Source: AR5 sp041497115 (GTDB lineage Bacteria > Methylomirabilota > Methylomirabilia > Rokubacteriales > CSP1-6). From it: 64,000 bases of DNA. Positions 53,411-63,267 of this stretch are shown piece after piece (the stretch's first letter is position 1; every line of letters begins with the position of its first letter). Position numbers and translations under genes: made by a program. Under the pieces are notes generated by a model that worked only from the letters and a program-made list of their open reading frames with translations, was not told the DNA's origin and searched no databases. The DNA lies in contig JBGQFW010000006.1 in the NCBI GenBank assembly GCA_041497115.1, forward strand, positions 12,195 through 76,194. The letters run 5' to 3'.

Positions 53411-54498
53411 GCCCGGCTCGTGCGATAGAACGTCCGGATCTCGTCGCCGATGCGGGCGATGGTCTCGTCGTCGAGGAACGACGACGACGGCAGCCAGAGT
53501 CCCCGGCGTGAGATCGACTCGGCCACCGGATAGCGGGCGGCCAGCCGGTAGGGCGCCTGGGTGTGGACGGGCGGATAGAACGGACGCGAGCCGATCCCCC
53601 GCCCGCGCAGATGCTCGCGCAGCGCGGCGGGGTCGGGGACGAGCACGTCGATGAACCACGGCGAGGTCGCCTCGAGATCCGTCGGCAGGAACTCGACCTC
53701 GGGGACGTCGGCCAGCGCGGCCCGGTAGCGCGCGAACATCGCCTTCTTGCGCTCCACGCGCCAGGCCAGCTTGGTCATCTGGGCGAGGCCGACCACCGCC
53801 TGGAGGTCAGTGAACTTGAAGTTGAAGCCGAGCGCCACGTGGTCGTCGACGCCGTCCCGCGAGCGGCCGAAGTCGCGCACCTTGCGGATCCGGTCGATCA
53901 GCGCGTCGTCGTCGGTCACCAGCGCCCCGCCCTGGCCCGTGGTGATGACCTTCGGCGCGCTGAAGGAGAAGCTGCCGATCTCCCCGAAGGTGCCGAGGTG
54001 GCGGCCGCGCCAGCGCGAGCCGAGCGACTGCGCGGCGTCCTCCACCAGGGCGAGGCCGCGCCGGCGCGCCAGCGCCACCGCGCGCTCCATGTCCGGCGCG
54101 CGGCCGTTGATGCTCACCACCATGATCGCCTTCGTGCGCGGGGTGATGGCCCGCTCGGCCAGGTCGAGATCGAGGCAGGCGGTGGCGGGCTCGACGTCCA
54201 CAAGGACCGGCCGGGCGCCCGCCAGCAGCACGGTGTTGGCGGAGGCGATCATCGTGTAGTCGGGCACGAGCACCTCGTCCCCCGCCCCCACGCCGAGGGC
54301 GGCGAGGGCGACGTAGAGGCTCACCGTGCCGTTGCTCACCACCGAGGCGTGGCGGCTGCCGACGTACGCCGCGATGACGCGCTCGAACTCGCGCGTCTGC
54401 TTGAACTCGGTCAGCCAGCCGCCGGAGTCGAGGTACTCGAGGACGGCCTTCTTCTCCTCCTCGCCGATCCACGGCTCCATCTGGTTGATGAAACTCAT
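53407..54498 (-). CDS. DegT/DnrJ-family sugar aminotransferase (perosamine-synthase-like)
   Basis: The 363-aa PLP enzyme has VVSNGTVSLYVALAALGVG, VEDAAQSLGSRWRG and the PLP lysine Lys183 in SFSAPKVITTGQGG. This pattern is close to GDP-perosamine synthase and related 4-ketosugar aminotransferases. Together with the dehydratase-like gene at 55438 it could make a 4-amino-4,6-dideoxyhexose. ATGA overlap with the epimerase-like gene. Confidence 0.87.
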   Translation of the reverse strand: MSFINQMEPWIGEEEKKAVLEYLDSGGWLTEFKQTREFERVIAAYVGSRHASVVSNGTVSLYVALAALGVGAGDEVLVPDYTMIASANTVLLAGARPVLVDVEPATACLDLDLAERAITPRTKAIMVVSINGRAPDMERAVALARRRGLALVEDAAQSLGSRWRGRHLGTFGEIGSFSFSAPKVITTGQGGALVTDDDALIDRIRKVRDFGRSRDGVDDHVALGFNFKFTDLQAVVGLAQMTKLAWRVERKKAMFARYRAALADVPEVEFLPTDLEATSPWFIDVLVPDPAALREHLRGRGIGSRPFYPPVHTQAPYRLAARYPVAESISRRGLWLPSSSFLDDETIARIGDEIRTFYRTSRA

Positions 54499-55424
54499 CG
54501 CCGGGCCCGGTACCACTCCACCGTGCGGCGGAGCCCGTCCTCGAGGCTCACCCGCGGGGTGAAGCCGAGGACCCGGTCGGCCCGCGCGCGGCTGGCGCCC
54601 CGGCGCGGATCGCCGCCGCCCTTGTCGGCGTCGAAGTGGATCGCGCCCTTGAACCCGGTGAGGCGGGCGATGAGCCGCACGAGGTCGCCGATGCTGATCT
54701 CGTGGCCGGAGGCGAGGTTGACGTACTGCCCGCCGGGGAGGCGCTCGCCCGCGGCGGCCAGCCCGGCCGCCACGTCCTCGACGTACAGGAAATCGCGCGT
54801 CGGCGTCCCGTCGCCCCACACCACCAGCTCGGGCGGCTGGTCGCAGCACTTGATGATGGTCGCGGGGATCACGTGCGACTTCTCGGCCTCGAAGTGGTCG
54901 CGGGGGCCGTAGGAGTTGGCCGAGAGCACGACCACCGCATCCAGCCCGAACTCGCGGTGGTACATCTCGGCCATGACGACGAGGTCGCGCTTGGAGAGGC
55001 CGATGCCGAGGTGCGTCGCGGCGATCGGCCCCTCGTGCAGCTGCTCCTCGCGCAGCGGCGAGGGCGCCGCCGCCGGGTACGCGAGCAGGTTGCCGAGCGC
55101 GACGAGCTTACGCACCCCCGCCTGCCGCGCCGCCTCGAGGACGTGCAGGTTGATGAGCGCGCAGCTGTAGTACTGCGAGGCCGGATAGGCGCGGCTGAAG
55201 GCGATGCCCCCGGTGGTGGCGGCCAGGTGGAACACCACGTCGCACCCCTCGACCGCCCTCCGGGCGTTGTCGAAGACGCGGAGGTCGCAGTCGCGGCTGC
55301 GGGGGACCACGACGTCGGCCGGGCGCACGCCGCGGTCACGCGCGAGGTGCTCCACGAGGAAGGAGCCGATGAAGCCCGCGCCGCCGGTCACCAGGATCTT
55401 CCGGCCGGCGTAGAAATCGGTCAC
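54495..55424 (-). CDS. Fcl-like extended SDR with a missing catalytic tyrosine
   Basis: The 309-aa protein is clearly of the GDP-fucose synthase family (GGAGFIGSFLVEHL, SYGPRDHFEAEKSHVIPA, RDFLYVEDVAAGLA). The YxxxK active site reads IGLSK, so Ile141 replaces Tyr while Lys145 remains, and the Ser-x-Cys of Fcl (GSVCAYP in the copy at 21060) is GNLLAYP. NAD binding looks intact. It may have altered chemistry or be a non-catalytic partner. A 13-nt gap separates it from the dehydratase-like gene. Confidence 0.8.
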   Translation of the reverse strand: MTDFYAGRKILVTGGAGFIGSFLVEHLARDRGVRPADVVVPRSRDCDLRVFDNARRAVEGCDVVFHLAATTGGIAFSRAYPASQYYSCALINLHVLEAARQAGVRKLVALGNLLAYPAAAPSPLREEQLHEGPIAATHLGIGLSKRDLVVMAEMYHREFGLDAVVVLSANSYGPRDHFEAEKSHVIPATIIKCCDQPPELVVWGDGTPTRDFLYVEDVAAGLAAAGERLPGGQYVNLASGHEISIGDLVRLIARLTGFKGAIHFDADKGGGDPRRGASRARADRVLGFTPRVSLEDGLRRTVEWYRARR

Positions 55425-55437
55425 GCCGGCGCCCGCC

Positions 55438-56508
55438 CTACCAGTCGACGCGGCCGACCCACTTGTCCTGGTTCTCCACGTACCACTTGATCGTCTCGCG
55501 CAGGCCGTCCTCCCACGAGTACTCCGGCACCCAGCCGGTGAGCGTGGTGAGCTTGGCGTGGTCCACGCGCAGCTCCTCCACCTCGCTCCGGCCCAGGCGC
55601 GCGCGGCCTTCGGTGTCGGCGCGCAGCTCCTTGTCGCCCCAGTAGCCGTGCTCCTGCCCGATACGGAGAATCATCCGGTACCAGTCGAGGATGGAGATCG
55701 CCCGGCCGGAGCCGTACACGTACGTCTCGCCGGGCGTGCCGAACAGCGTGGCGAAGATGTGGCCGCGCACGCCGTCCCGCACGAAGCAGAAGTCGCGCTT
55801 GGACAGCACGTAGCCGAGCTGGATCACGTCGTGCGTCAGCGCCTGCGTGATGATCGTCCCGGTGATGAAGCGCGGGCTCTGGCGGGGGCCGTAGTTGTTG
55901 AACATCCGCGTCACCACCGCCGGGACCGAGTACGCCGCGCAGTAGTTGCGGGTCAGGAAGTCGGCGGCGAGCTTGGCCGTCGCGTACACGCTCTGGGGAT
56001 TGACCGGCGAGCGCTCGTCGAGGATCAGCCCGCCGGAGTCGTCGAAGCGGTAGTGCTCGCGGACGTCGGCCCGGACGTTGCCGTACTCCTCGGAGGAGCC
56101 GGCGGTGTCGAACCGGAGCAGGTCGAGCTCGAGGTCCACGATGGACTGGAGCAGGTTGACCGTGCCCAGCACGTTGACGTTCAGCGTCTCGTAGGGGCGC
56201 GCCCAGCACTCGCCCACGTGGGCCTGGGCGCCGAGGTGGAAGATCACCGGCCGGTCGCCGAAGCCCTTGAGGATGCGCAGCGTCTGCAGCATCGCCTGCT
56301 TGTCGGTGAGGTCGCCGCGGTGGATCGTCACCCGGCGCTGCAGGGAGCCGATGTTGTGCAGCATGCCCGACGAGGTGGCCCGCACGAGGACGTGGACGTT
56401 GGCCCCGTACCCCACCAGCGTCTCGGTGAGGTGCGACCCGACGAATCCGTCCGCGCCGGTGACGAGCACCGTGCGGCCGGTCAGAAGCTCACGGATCCGG
56501 CTTTCCAT
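55438..56508 (-). CDS. NDP-sugar 4,6-dehydratase (GDP-mannose dehydratase-like)
   Basis: The 356-aa extended SDR has LVTGADGFVGSHLTETLVG, TAGSSEEYGNV and YATAK with Tyr and Lys in place, then NNYGPRQSPRFI. The family forms 4-keto-6-deoxy sugars from GDP-mannose, CDP-glucose or dTDP-glucose; this one cannot be assigned securely to a nucleotide. It would supply the DegT and ColD-type enzymes downstream. ATG at 56508 is preferred; a GTG at 56538 adds ten residues. Confidence 0.82.
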   Translation of the reverse strand: MESRIRELLTGRTVLVTGADGFVGSHLTETLVGYGANVHVLVRATSSGMLHNIGSLQRRVTIHRGDLTDKQAMLQTLRILKGFGDRPVIFHLGAQAHVGECWARPYETLNVNVLGTVNLLQSIVDLELDLLRFDTAGSSEEYGNVRADVREHYRFDDSGGLILDERSPVNPQSVYATAKLAADFLTRNYCAAYSVPAVVTRMFNNYGPRQSPRFITGTIITQALTHDVIQLGYVLSKRDFCFVRDGVRGHIFATLFGTPGETYVYGSGRAISILDWYRMILRIGQEHGYWGDKELRADTEGRARLGRSEVEELRVDHAKLTTLTGWVPEYSWEDGLRETIKWYVENQDKWVGRVDW

Positions 56509-56571
56509 CGCGGCTGGCGGGGTCGAGGCGACCGGCACAGGCGACGGCGGAGGGACGCCGCCGCCGATTCG

Positions 56572-57000
56572 CTACTCTCCGATGATCTGGACGGTGATCT
56601 CGCGCTTTCGGGGGCCGTCCAGCTCGGCGAAGATCACCGACTGGAAGCGGCCGAGCGAGAGCTCGCCGTTCACGATCCCGACGGCGATGTTGCGTCCCAG
56701 CAGCGCCGCCCGCAGATGGGCGTGGGCGTTGCCCCGCTCGCAGTCCGAGAAGCGGGGATCGTCGTGGCGATAGCCGCCGCGCTCGGGCACGAGCCGCTCG
56801 ATGAGGCCCTTGAGGTCGTCGATCAGCGCGCTCTGGAACTCGTTGATGAAGAGGGCGCAGGTCGTGTGCAGCGTGTTGATGAGGGCCATGCCGTTCGCCA
56901 CCGGGAACTGCTGGACCGCCTCACGGACGAGCTTGGTGATGTCCGAAACCTCGGTACGCTCCTCCGTGGGAAGCGTGAACGACGCGCTGAAGACCTTCAT
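56572..57000 (-). CDS. YjbQ/UPF0047 family protein
   Basis: The 142-aa protein has the family pattern VSDITKLVREAVQQF, NTLHTTCALFINEFQ and HAHLRAALLG and a normal length. Some YjbQ proteins show weak thiamine-phosphate synthase activity, but the physiological role is unsettled. An earlier in-frame start exists, but ATG at 57000 matches the family N-terminus. It is the first gene of the 46-kb - strand run and has the only near-perfect promoter there. Its link with glycan synthesis is unclear. Confidence 0.88.
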   Translation of the reverse strand: MKVFSASFTLPTEERTEVSDITKLVREAVQQFPVANGMALINTLHTTCALFINEFQSALIDDLKGLIERLVPERGGYRHDDPRFSDCERGNAHAHLRAALLGRNIAVGIVNGELSLGRFQSVIFAELDGPRKREITVQIIGE

Positions 57001-57075
57001 GTCCGTGCATTCTCCGGGGCGCCAATGAGATTCGCCAGCGCGAGAGCCGGCGTGCCAGCGCCGAGGCCAGCCGAT

Positions 57076-57105
57076 ACGATAAATGCAGGGTCGCACAATT
57101 GTCAA
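57076..57105 (-). promoter_or_regulatory. Putative sigma-70 promoter of the yjbQ-glycan gene run
   Basis: A perfect TTGACA (57100-57105) is followed after 18 bp by TATCGT (57076-57081) on the - strand, leaving a leader of about 70 nt before the ATG at 57000. The local sequence is markedly more AT-rich than the rest of the window. The remaining part of 57001-57145 holds nothing else evident. Confidence 0.6.
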
Positions 57106-57145
57106 ATAAGGATATGGGGATGCGCGGGAGCGGGCCGGCCCCGGC

Positions 57146-57964
57146 TCAGGCCATTTTGGGGTCCAGGAGGTCGCGCAGGCCGTCGCCCAGGAGGTTCAGC
57201 CCGAGCACGGTGAGCGCGATCGCGCCGCCCGGAAACACCGCGAACCAGGGGTTCAGGGAGAGGAAATTCTGGGCCTCCCGCAGCATCAGCCCCCAGGACG
57301 GGTACGGCGGCTGCGTGCCGAGCCCCAGATAGGCCAGCGCCGCCTCGGCCAGAATGGCCACCGGAAAGCTCGTGGTGGCCTGCACGACGAGGGGCGGCAG
57401 CGCGTTGGGCAGGATGTGGCGCAGGACGAGCCGGGCGTCGCCGCCGCCCAGCGCGCGCGCCGCCACCACGAACTCGCGCTCGCGCAGCTCGAGGACCGCG
57501 CCCCGCGTGAGCCGCGCGAAGGCGGGAACGAACGCGATGCCGACCGCCACCATGCTGACCGTCATGCCCGGCGAGAACACCGCGGTGAACAGCAGCGCCG
57601 ACAGGATCGCCGGAAAGCCCTGCACGGCGTCCACCAGCCGCATCAGCGTCTCCTCGGGCCAGCCGCCGGCGTAGCCGCTCACCAGGCCGAGCAGCACGCC
57701 GGCGCCGGCGCCGATGGCGACCGCGATCACGCCGACGGCGATCGAGGTCACCGCCCCCGTCATCACGCGCGAGAGCAGATCGCGCCCGAACTGGTCGGTG
57801 CCGAACGGATGGCCGCGGGACGGCGGTTCGAGCCGCGCGGTGATGGACATGGCGAGCGGATCGGCCGGCGTGTAGACGATGCTCAGCGCGGCGGTCGCGA
57901 GCAGGCCGAGCGTGATGGCGGCGCCGAGGCTGAAGGTCAGGTGTCGCAGGGGGCGCCGCCGCAT
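57146..57964 (-). CDS. ABC transporter permease, DppC-like
   Basis: The 272-aa protein has six membrane helices and the OppC/DppC features HPFGTDQFGRDLLSRVM near the N-terminus and the EAA loop ARALGGGDARLVLRHILPNA. It forms the inner-membrane channel for a dipeptide/oligopeptide-type substrate with the DppB-like protein next to it (2-nt gap). No ATPase gene follows; the next gene is yjbQ. Confidence 0.92.
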   Translation of the reverse strand: MRRRPLRHLTFSLGAAITLGLLATAALSIVYTPADPLAMSITARLEPPSRGHPFGTDQFGRDLLSRVMTGAVTSIAVGVIAVAIGAGAGVLLGLVSGYAGGWPEETLMRLVDAVQGFPAILSALLFTAVFSPGMTVSMVAVGIAFVPAFARLTRGAVLELREREFVVAARALGGGDARLVLRHILPNALPPLVVQATTSFPVAILAEAALAYLGLGTQPPYPSWGLMLREAQNFLSLNPWFAVFPGGAIALTVLGLNLLGDGLRDLLDPKMA

Positions 57965-57966
57965 CG

Positions 57967-58911
<945 letters not shown>

Positions 58912-58925
58912 GTCCTAGGGACGCG

Positions 58926-60425
58926 TCACTTGGCGGGCGCCCACGACACCTCCGACAGGTCGGCGACCGGCGCCGGCAGGTCCTTCCATAGCCCCTGCAC
59001 GCCCTTCTTGGCGACGGCCAGCCGCGGGTGCATGTAGAGCCAGACCACCGGCGCCTCCTCCACCATGAGCTTCTGCATCTGCACGAAGAGATCGCGGCGC
59101 GCCTTGTCGTCGACCGTCACCTCCGACTTCTGGAAGAGCTGCTGGAACTTCGCGCTATCGTAGCGGAAGTAGTACTTGGGGTTCGCGTAGTTCTTGATGT
59201 CCCACGCCTCGGCGTGGCCGATGATGGTGAGGTCGTAGTCGGCCTCGCGGAAGACCCGCGCGATCCACTGCCCCCACTCGATCTGCTCGATCTTCACGTT
59301 GACGCCGACCTTCTTGAGGTTCTCGGCGATCACCTCGCCCGACCGCACCGTGTAGTAGTACTGCGGCGCCACCTTCAGCACGGTCTCGAAGCCGTTCGGG
59401 TAACCGGCCTCGGTCAGCAGCGCCTTGGCCCGGGCGGGGTCGTAGGGCATCGCCTTGGCCAGGTCCACGTAGTAGGGGTTGAGGGGGTCCACGTTGGTCC
59501 CGAGGATCTTGCCCATCCCGAACATCGCGCCCTTGAGCACGTCCGCCTTGTTGATGCCGTAGGTCATCGCCCGCCGCACGCGCACGTCGGTGTACGGCTT
59601 GCGCGAGTTGTTCATCGTCAGGATGACGTCGTTGGTCGTGTCGCCCACGATCACCTGGAAGCGCGCGTCCTTGGCGAGGTCCTGCACGTGCTCGGGACCG
59701 AGGCCGAACAGCGAGGCGTCCACGTCGCCGGCCTTCAGCGCGGCGAGGACGGCGTTGGGGTCGGCGATGAAGCGGAACGTCACCCGCTCCAGCCGGGGCA
59801 GCCCGGGGACCCAGTAGTCGCCGTTCTTTACCAGCACGATCCGGTCGCCGCGCACCCAGTCCTCGAACCGGAACGGCCCCGTGCCGATCGGGTGGCTCTT
59901 CATCGTGTCCACCGCCTCGCGCGGGTAGATGACCGACCCCTGGCGCGCGACGTTCTGCAGGAAGTTGGCGTTGACCGTCTTGAGCGCGAAGGTGACGGTG
60001 TAGTCGTCCTTGACGATGATGTCGCCGATCGCCTCGTAGTCCTTCGCGTAGGGGTGCTTCGTCTCGGGATTCATGGCCCGGTCGAAGACGTACTTCACGT
60101 CGGCCGCCCTCATCTCGCGCCCGTTGTGGAAGCGCACGCCCCGGCGCAGGAAGAAGGTGTAGTTGCGGTTGTCGGCGGTGTGCCAGCGCTCGGCCAGCCA
60201 CGGCACCAGCTTGCCGTGACGGTCCACCTTCACCAGCGCCTCCTGGACGTTGTAGAACACGACCCCCGCCGTCGCCGAGGCCGGGGTGGCGGTGAGGTCG
60301 AGCCCGGGCGGCTCGGCCGCCGCCTGCACGACGAGGCGCGCGGGCGTCTGGGCCGGCGCGACGCCGGCGTGAGCCGCGAGGATGAGGGCGACGCAGAGGG
60401 TACCCACGAGCGTTCGGCGCATCAT
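58926..60425 (-). CDS. ABC transporter solute-binding protein, family 5
   Basis: The 499-aa protein has a signal peptide (cleavage about residue 26, after APAQ), no lipobox, and the SBP_bac_5 pattern: WHTADNRNYTFFLRRGVRF, HNGREMRAADVKYVFDRA, NPYYVDLAKAMPYDPARAKA. It delivers a peptide, glycan or similar solute to the Dpp-type permeases. AGGAGG lies 5 nt before the ATG, which overlaps the epimerase stop (ATGA). Confidence 0.93.
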   Translation of the reverse strand: MMRRTLVGTLCVALILAAHAGVAPAQTPARLVVQAAAEPPGLDLTATPASATAGVVFYNVQEALVKVDRHGKLVPWLAERWHTADNRNYTFFLRRGVRFHNGREMRAADVKYVFDRAMNPETKHPYAKDYEAIGDIIVKDDYTVTFALKTVNANFLQNVARQGSVIYPREAVDTMKSHPIGTGPFRFEDWVRGDRIVLVKNGDYWVPGLPRLERVTFRFIADPNAVLAALKAGDVDASLFGLGPEHVQDLAKDARFQVIVGDTTNDVILTMNNSRKPYTDVRVRRAMTYGINKADVLKGAMFGMGKILGTNVDPLNPYYVDLAKAMPYDPARAKALLTEAGYPNGFETVLKVAPQYYYTVRSGEVIAENLKKVGVNVKIEQIEWGQWIARVFREADYDLTIIGHAEAWDIKNYANPKYYFRYDSAKFQQLFQKSEVTVDDKARRDLFVQMQKLMVEEAPVVWLYMHPRLAVAKKGVQGLWKDLPAPVADLSEVSWAPAK

Positions 60426-61375
60426 GCCGTCCTCCTGAAGTAGTCGACCGTCCGCCGGAAGCCTTCGTCGAAGTCCACCGCCGCCGCGTAGCCCATGAGC
60501 CGCTTGGCCTTGTCGATGTCCGCCTGGGTGTGGGGCACGTCGCCCGCGCGCGGCGGCGTGTGGCGCCGCTCGACGGCGCGGCCGAGGATCGCCTCCAGCC
60601 GCGCGACGATCTCGAGCAGGCTGACGCGGTCGCCGCAGCCGACGTTGAACACCTCGCCGGCGGCGGCGGGCGCCGCGGCGGCCGCCAGGTTGGCGTCCAC
60701 CACGTTGTCGATATAGGTGAAGTCGCGCGACTGCTTGCCGTCGCCGTGGATCTCGAGCGGCGTCCCCGCCAGCGCCCACAGGATGAAGCGCGGGATCACC
60801 GCGGCGTACTCCGACTTCGGGTCCTGGCGCGGGCCGAAGACGTTGAAGTAGCGCAGGCCGACGGTCTCCACCCCGTACAGGCGCGTCCACACCTGCGCGT
60901 ACTGCTCACCGGCCGCCTTGGACACCGCGTAGGGCGAGATCGGATGCGGCGGCTGGTCCTCGCGCTTGGGCAGCTCGGGCCGGTCGCCGTACACCGACGA
61001 CGACGAGGCGTAGACGACGCGGCGCACCCCCTGCCGGCGCGCCGCCTCCAGCACGTGCAGCGTGCCGGTGACGTTGTTGGCGTTGGCGCCGAGCGGGTCG
61101 GCGACCGAGCGCGGCACCGAGCGCATCGCCGCCTGGTGGAAGACGACGGACGCCCCCGTCAGCGCCCGCTCGACCGTCGTCAGATCGCGGATGTCCCCGC
61201 GCATGATCTCCAGCCGCGGCCCCGCTGCCAGCGCGTCGCGCAGGTTGTCCATCGAGCCCGTCGAGAAGTCGTCGAGCACGCGCACCGTGGCGTCCGGCCG
61301 GTCGCGCAGCAGCCGCTCGACGAGGTGCCCGCCGATGAATCCTCCGCCGCCCGTGACGACGAGCACACCATTCAC
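60422..61375 (-). CDS. UDP-glucose/UDP-GlcNAc 4-epimerase-like SDR
   Basis: The 317-aa extended SDR has GGGGFIGGHLVERLLRD, SSSSVYGDRPELPKRED, YAVSK with Tyr and Lys in place, and RYFNVFGPRQDP. It resembles WbpP/Gne-type UDP-HexNAc 4-epimerases. It is linked by ATGA to the solute-binding-protein gene, an unusual pairing, and could serve the glycan locus to the left. GTG start at 61375. Confidence 0.87.
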   Translation of the reverse strand: MNGVLVVTGGGGFIGGHLVERLLRDRPDATVRVLDDFSTGSMDNLRDALAAGPRLEIMRGDIRDLTTVERALTGASVVFHQAAMRSVPRSVADPLGANANNVTGTLHVLEAARRQGVRRVVYASSSSVYGDRPELPKREDQPPHPISPYAVSKAAGEQYAQVWTRLYGVETVGLRYFNVFGPRQDPKSEYAAVIPRFILWALAGTPLEIHGDGKQSRDFTYIDNVVDANLAAAAAPAAAGEVFNVGCGDRVSLLEIVARLEAILGRAVERRHTPPRAGDVPHTQADIDKAKRLMGYAAAVDFDEGFRRTVDYFRRTA

Positions 61376-61424
61376 GCGGGCGATTGTATCACCGCGTCAC
61401 GGCCCCCCCGGCGGCCCCCCGCGC

Positions 61425-61684
61425 TCAGCGCGCGAGCGTCGCCGAGCCGAGGCCGGAGCCGGCCTGGCGATACTCCTCGCGCGGCGGCGCGAAGATGTCG
61501 AGCACGACACAGCGCGCGGCGAGGGTGCGGCCGCCGTGGGGGACGTTGGGCGGCGTCTGCCAGAAGTCGCCGGCCTTCACGTGGTGGCGTTGACGCCGGG
61601 AAACACGCGGGCGGTGACGCCGGCCGCCAGCTCGCGCACGATGCCGCCCTCGCGCAGGTTGTGGAAGCACGATCCCTCGCTCAT
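61425..61684 (-). pseudogene. Cupin-domain gene broken by internal deletion and frameshift
   Basis: The start MSEGSCFHNLREGG and ELAAGVTARVFPG is that of a small cupin protein. Around 61580 the frame ends (NATT then stop), while the next frame continues HHVKAGDFWQTPPNVPHG and VVLDIFAPPREEYR, the C-terminal half of the same family. The central stretch of about 45 residues with the HxHxxE metal site is missing. A GAGGAGAC Shine-Dalgarno precedes the ATG at 61684. It is diverging from the M81 gene. Confidence 0.72.
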
Positions 61685-61697
61685 GGCTGTCTCCTCG

Positions 61698-61726
61698 TTG
61701 AAGAGGCTCACCCGACCATTTACACT
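61698..61726 (+). promoter_or_regulatory. Putative promoter of the M81 metallopeptidase gene
   Basis: TTGAAG (61698-61703), a 17-bp spacer and TACACT (61721-61726) on the + strand precede the GTG at 61776 by a leader of about 40 nt. It lies in the 91-bp gap between the divergent cupin remnant and the M81 gene. Confidence 0.5.
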
Positions 61727-61775
61727 ATCCCCGCCCTCGGCAGCGAGAATCTTCCCGGGCGCATCAGGAGGCAGC

Positions 61776-63239
61776 GTGCGCTTCTTCGTGGCGATGGTCT
61801 CGCACGAGACCAACACGTTCAGTCCGCTCCCCACCGATCGCGGCCAGTTCGAGGCGCGCGGGCTGCACTACGGCGGGGAGATCATCGAACGCTACCGCGA
61901 CACCGGCACCTGCCTGGGCGGGATGATCGACGGCGCCGCCGCCCGCGACGTGACGCTGGTGCCCTCGCTGGCGGCGGCCGCCTCACCGGCCGGGCGCGTG
62001 GCCAAGGACTTCTACGCCGAGGCGCGCGAGCGGCTGCTCGCCGACCTGCGCGCGGCGGGACCGCTCGACGGCGTGCTGCTCGACCTGCACGGCGCGATGG
62101 TGGTGGACGGCCTCGACGACGGCGAGGGCGATCTGCTCCAGGCGGTGCGCGCGGCGGTGGGCCGGGTGCCGATCGCGGTGACGCTCGACTTCCACGCCAA
62201 CGTGACGCGGGCGATGGTGGAGTCGGCCACGCTGCTGCACGGCTACAAGACCTACCCGCACGTGGACATGGACGCGCGCGGCCGCGAGGCGGCCCTGCGG
62301 CTGGCCGACGTCGCCGGCGGGCGCCTGCGCCCGACGGTGGCCTACCGCCAGCCGCCGATGCTGCCGCCCCTCGCCGGGCAGCTCACCGCGCGCGGGCCGA
62401 TGCGCCGCCTCGGGGACCTCGCCGACGCCATGGAGGCCCGCCCCGGCGTCATCTCGGTGTCGGTGTTCGCCGGCTTCCCGCTCGCCGACATCCACGACGC
62501 CGGGCTGTCCGTCTACGTCGCCACCGACGGCGATCAGCCGCTCGCCGACGCCCTCGCCGACGAGCTGGCGGCGGCCGCGTGGGCGCTGCGCCGCGAGTTC
62601 CTGCACCGCGCGCTGCCGATCAAGGACGCGGTCGCGCGCGCGCTCGCCCTCGACGGCCGGCCCGTCGTGCTCGCCGACATCGCCGACAACACGGGCGGCG
62701 GCGCCGCCGGCGACACCACCGGCATCCTGCGCGAGCTGCTGCGCGTCGGCGCCCGCCCGGCCACCGTGGCCTGCCTGTGGGATCCGGCCGCCGTGCGCGC
62801 GTGCGTGGCGGCCGGCGTGGGCGCCACCGTGCAGGTGTCGGTGGGCGGCCGGGTGGATCCCAGCCACGGCGCGCCGCTCGCCGTGAGCGGCCGCGTCCGC
62901 ACGCTGTCGGACGGCCGCTTCGTGCACAAGGGCCCGATGTGCCGGGGCCTCGAGGGCCGCCTGGGCCCCACCGCGGTGGTGGACGTCAGCGACGTGAAGA
63001 TCATCCTGATCTCCCATCGCTGGCAGACCCTCGACCCCGAGATGATCCGCTTCGTCGGCATCGACCCGGCCGGCGAGAAGATCCTGATGGTGAAGTCCTC
63101 CGTCCACTACCGCGCGGCCTTCGAGCCGATCGCCCGCGCGATCCTCGAGGTGGACGCCCCGGGACTCTCCTCGTCGCGCCTGGAGCGATTCGCGTTCACG
63201 CGCGTGCGCCGGCCGATCTTTCCCCTCGACGACCTGTAA
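61776..63239 (+). CDS. M81-family metallopeptidase (MlrC-like)
   Basis: The 487-aa product has the N-terminal AMVSHETNTFSPLPTD, the metal region LDLHGAMVVDGLDDGEGDLL, TLDFHANVT and TYPHVDM, and a C-terminal DIADNTGGGAAGDTTGIL, all typical of MlrC-like metalloproteins. MlrC acts on linearised microcystin, but most relatives are of unknown substrate and commonly sit by peptide ABC transporters, as here. GTG at 61776 has AGGAGG 4 nt upstream. Confidence 0.9.
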   Translation: MRFFVAMVSHETNTFSPLPTDRGQFEARGLHYGGEIIERYRDTGTCLGGMIDGAAARDVTLVPSLAAAASPAGRVAKDFYAEARERLLADLRAAGPLDGVLLDLHGAMVVDGLDDGEGDLLQAVRAAVGRVPIAVTLDFHANVTRAMVESATLLHGYKTYPHVDMDARGREAALRLADVAGGRLRPTVAYRQPPMLPPLAGQLTARGPMRRLGDLADAMEARPGVISVSVFAGFPLADIHDAGLSVYVATDGDQPLADALADELAAAAWALRREFLHRALPIKDAVARALALDGRPVVLADIADNTGGGAAGDTTGILRELLRVGARPATVACLWDPAAVRACVAAGVGATVQVSVGGRVDPSHGAPLAVSGRVRTLSDGRFVHKGPMCRGLEGRLGPTAVVDVSDVKIILISHRWQTLDPEMIRFVGIDPAGEKILMVKSSVHYRAAFEPIARAILEVDAPGLSSSRLERFAFTRVRRPIFPLDDL

Positions 63240-63267
63240 CGATCGCGGACCAGACCAGGAGACGCCG

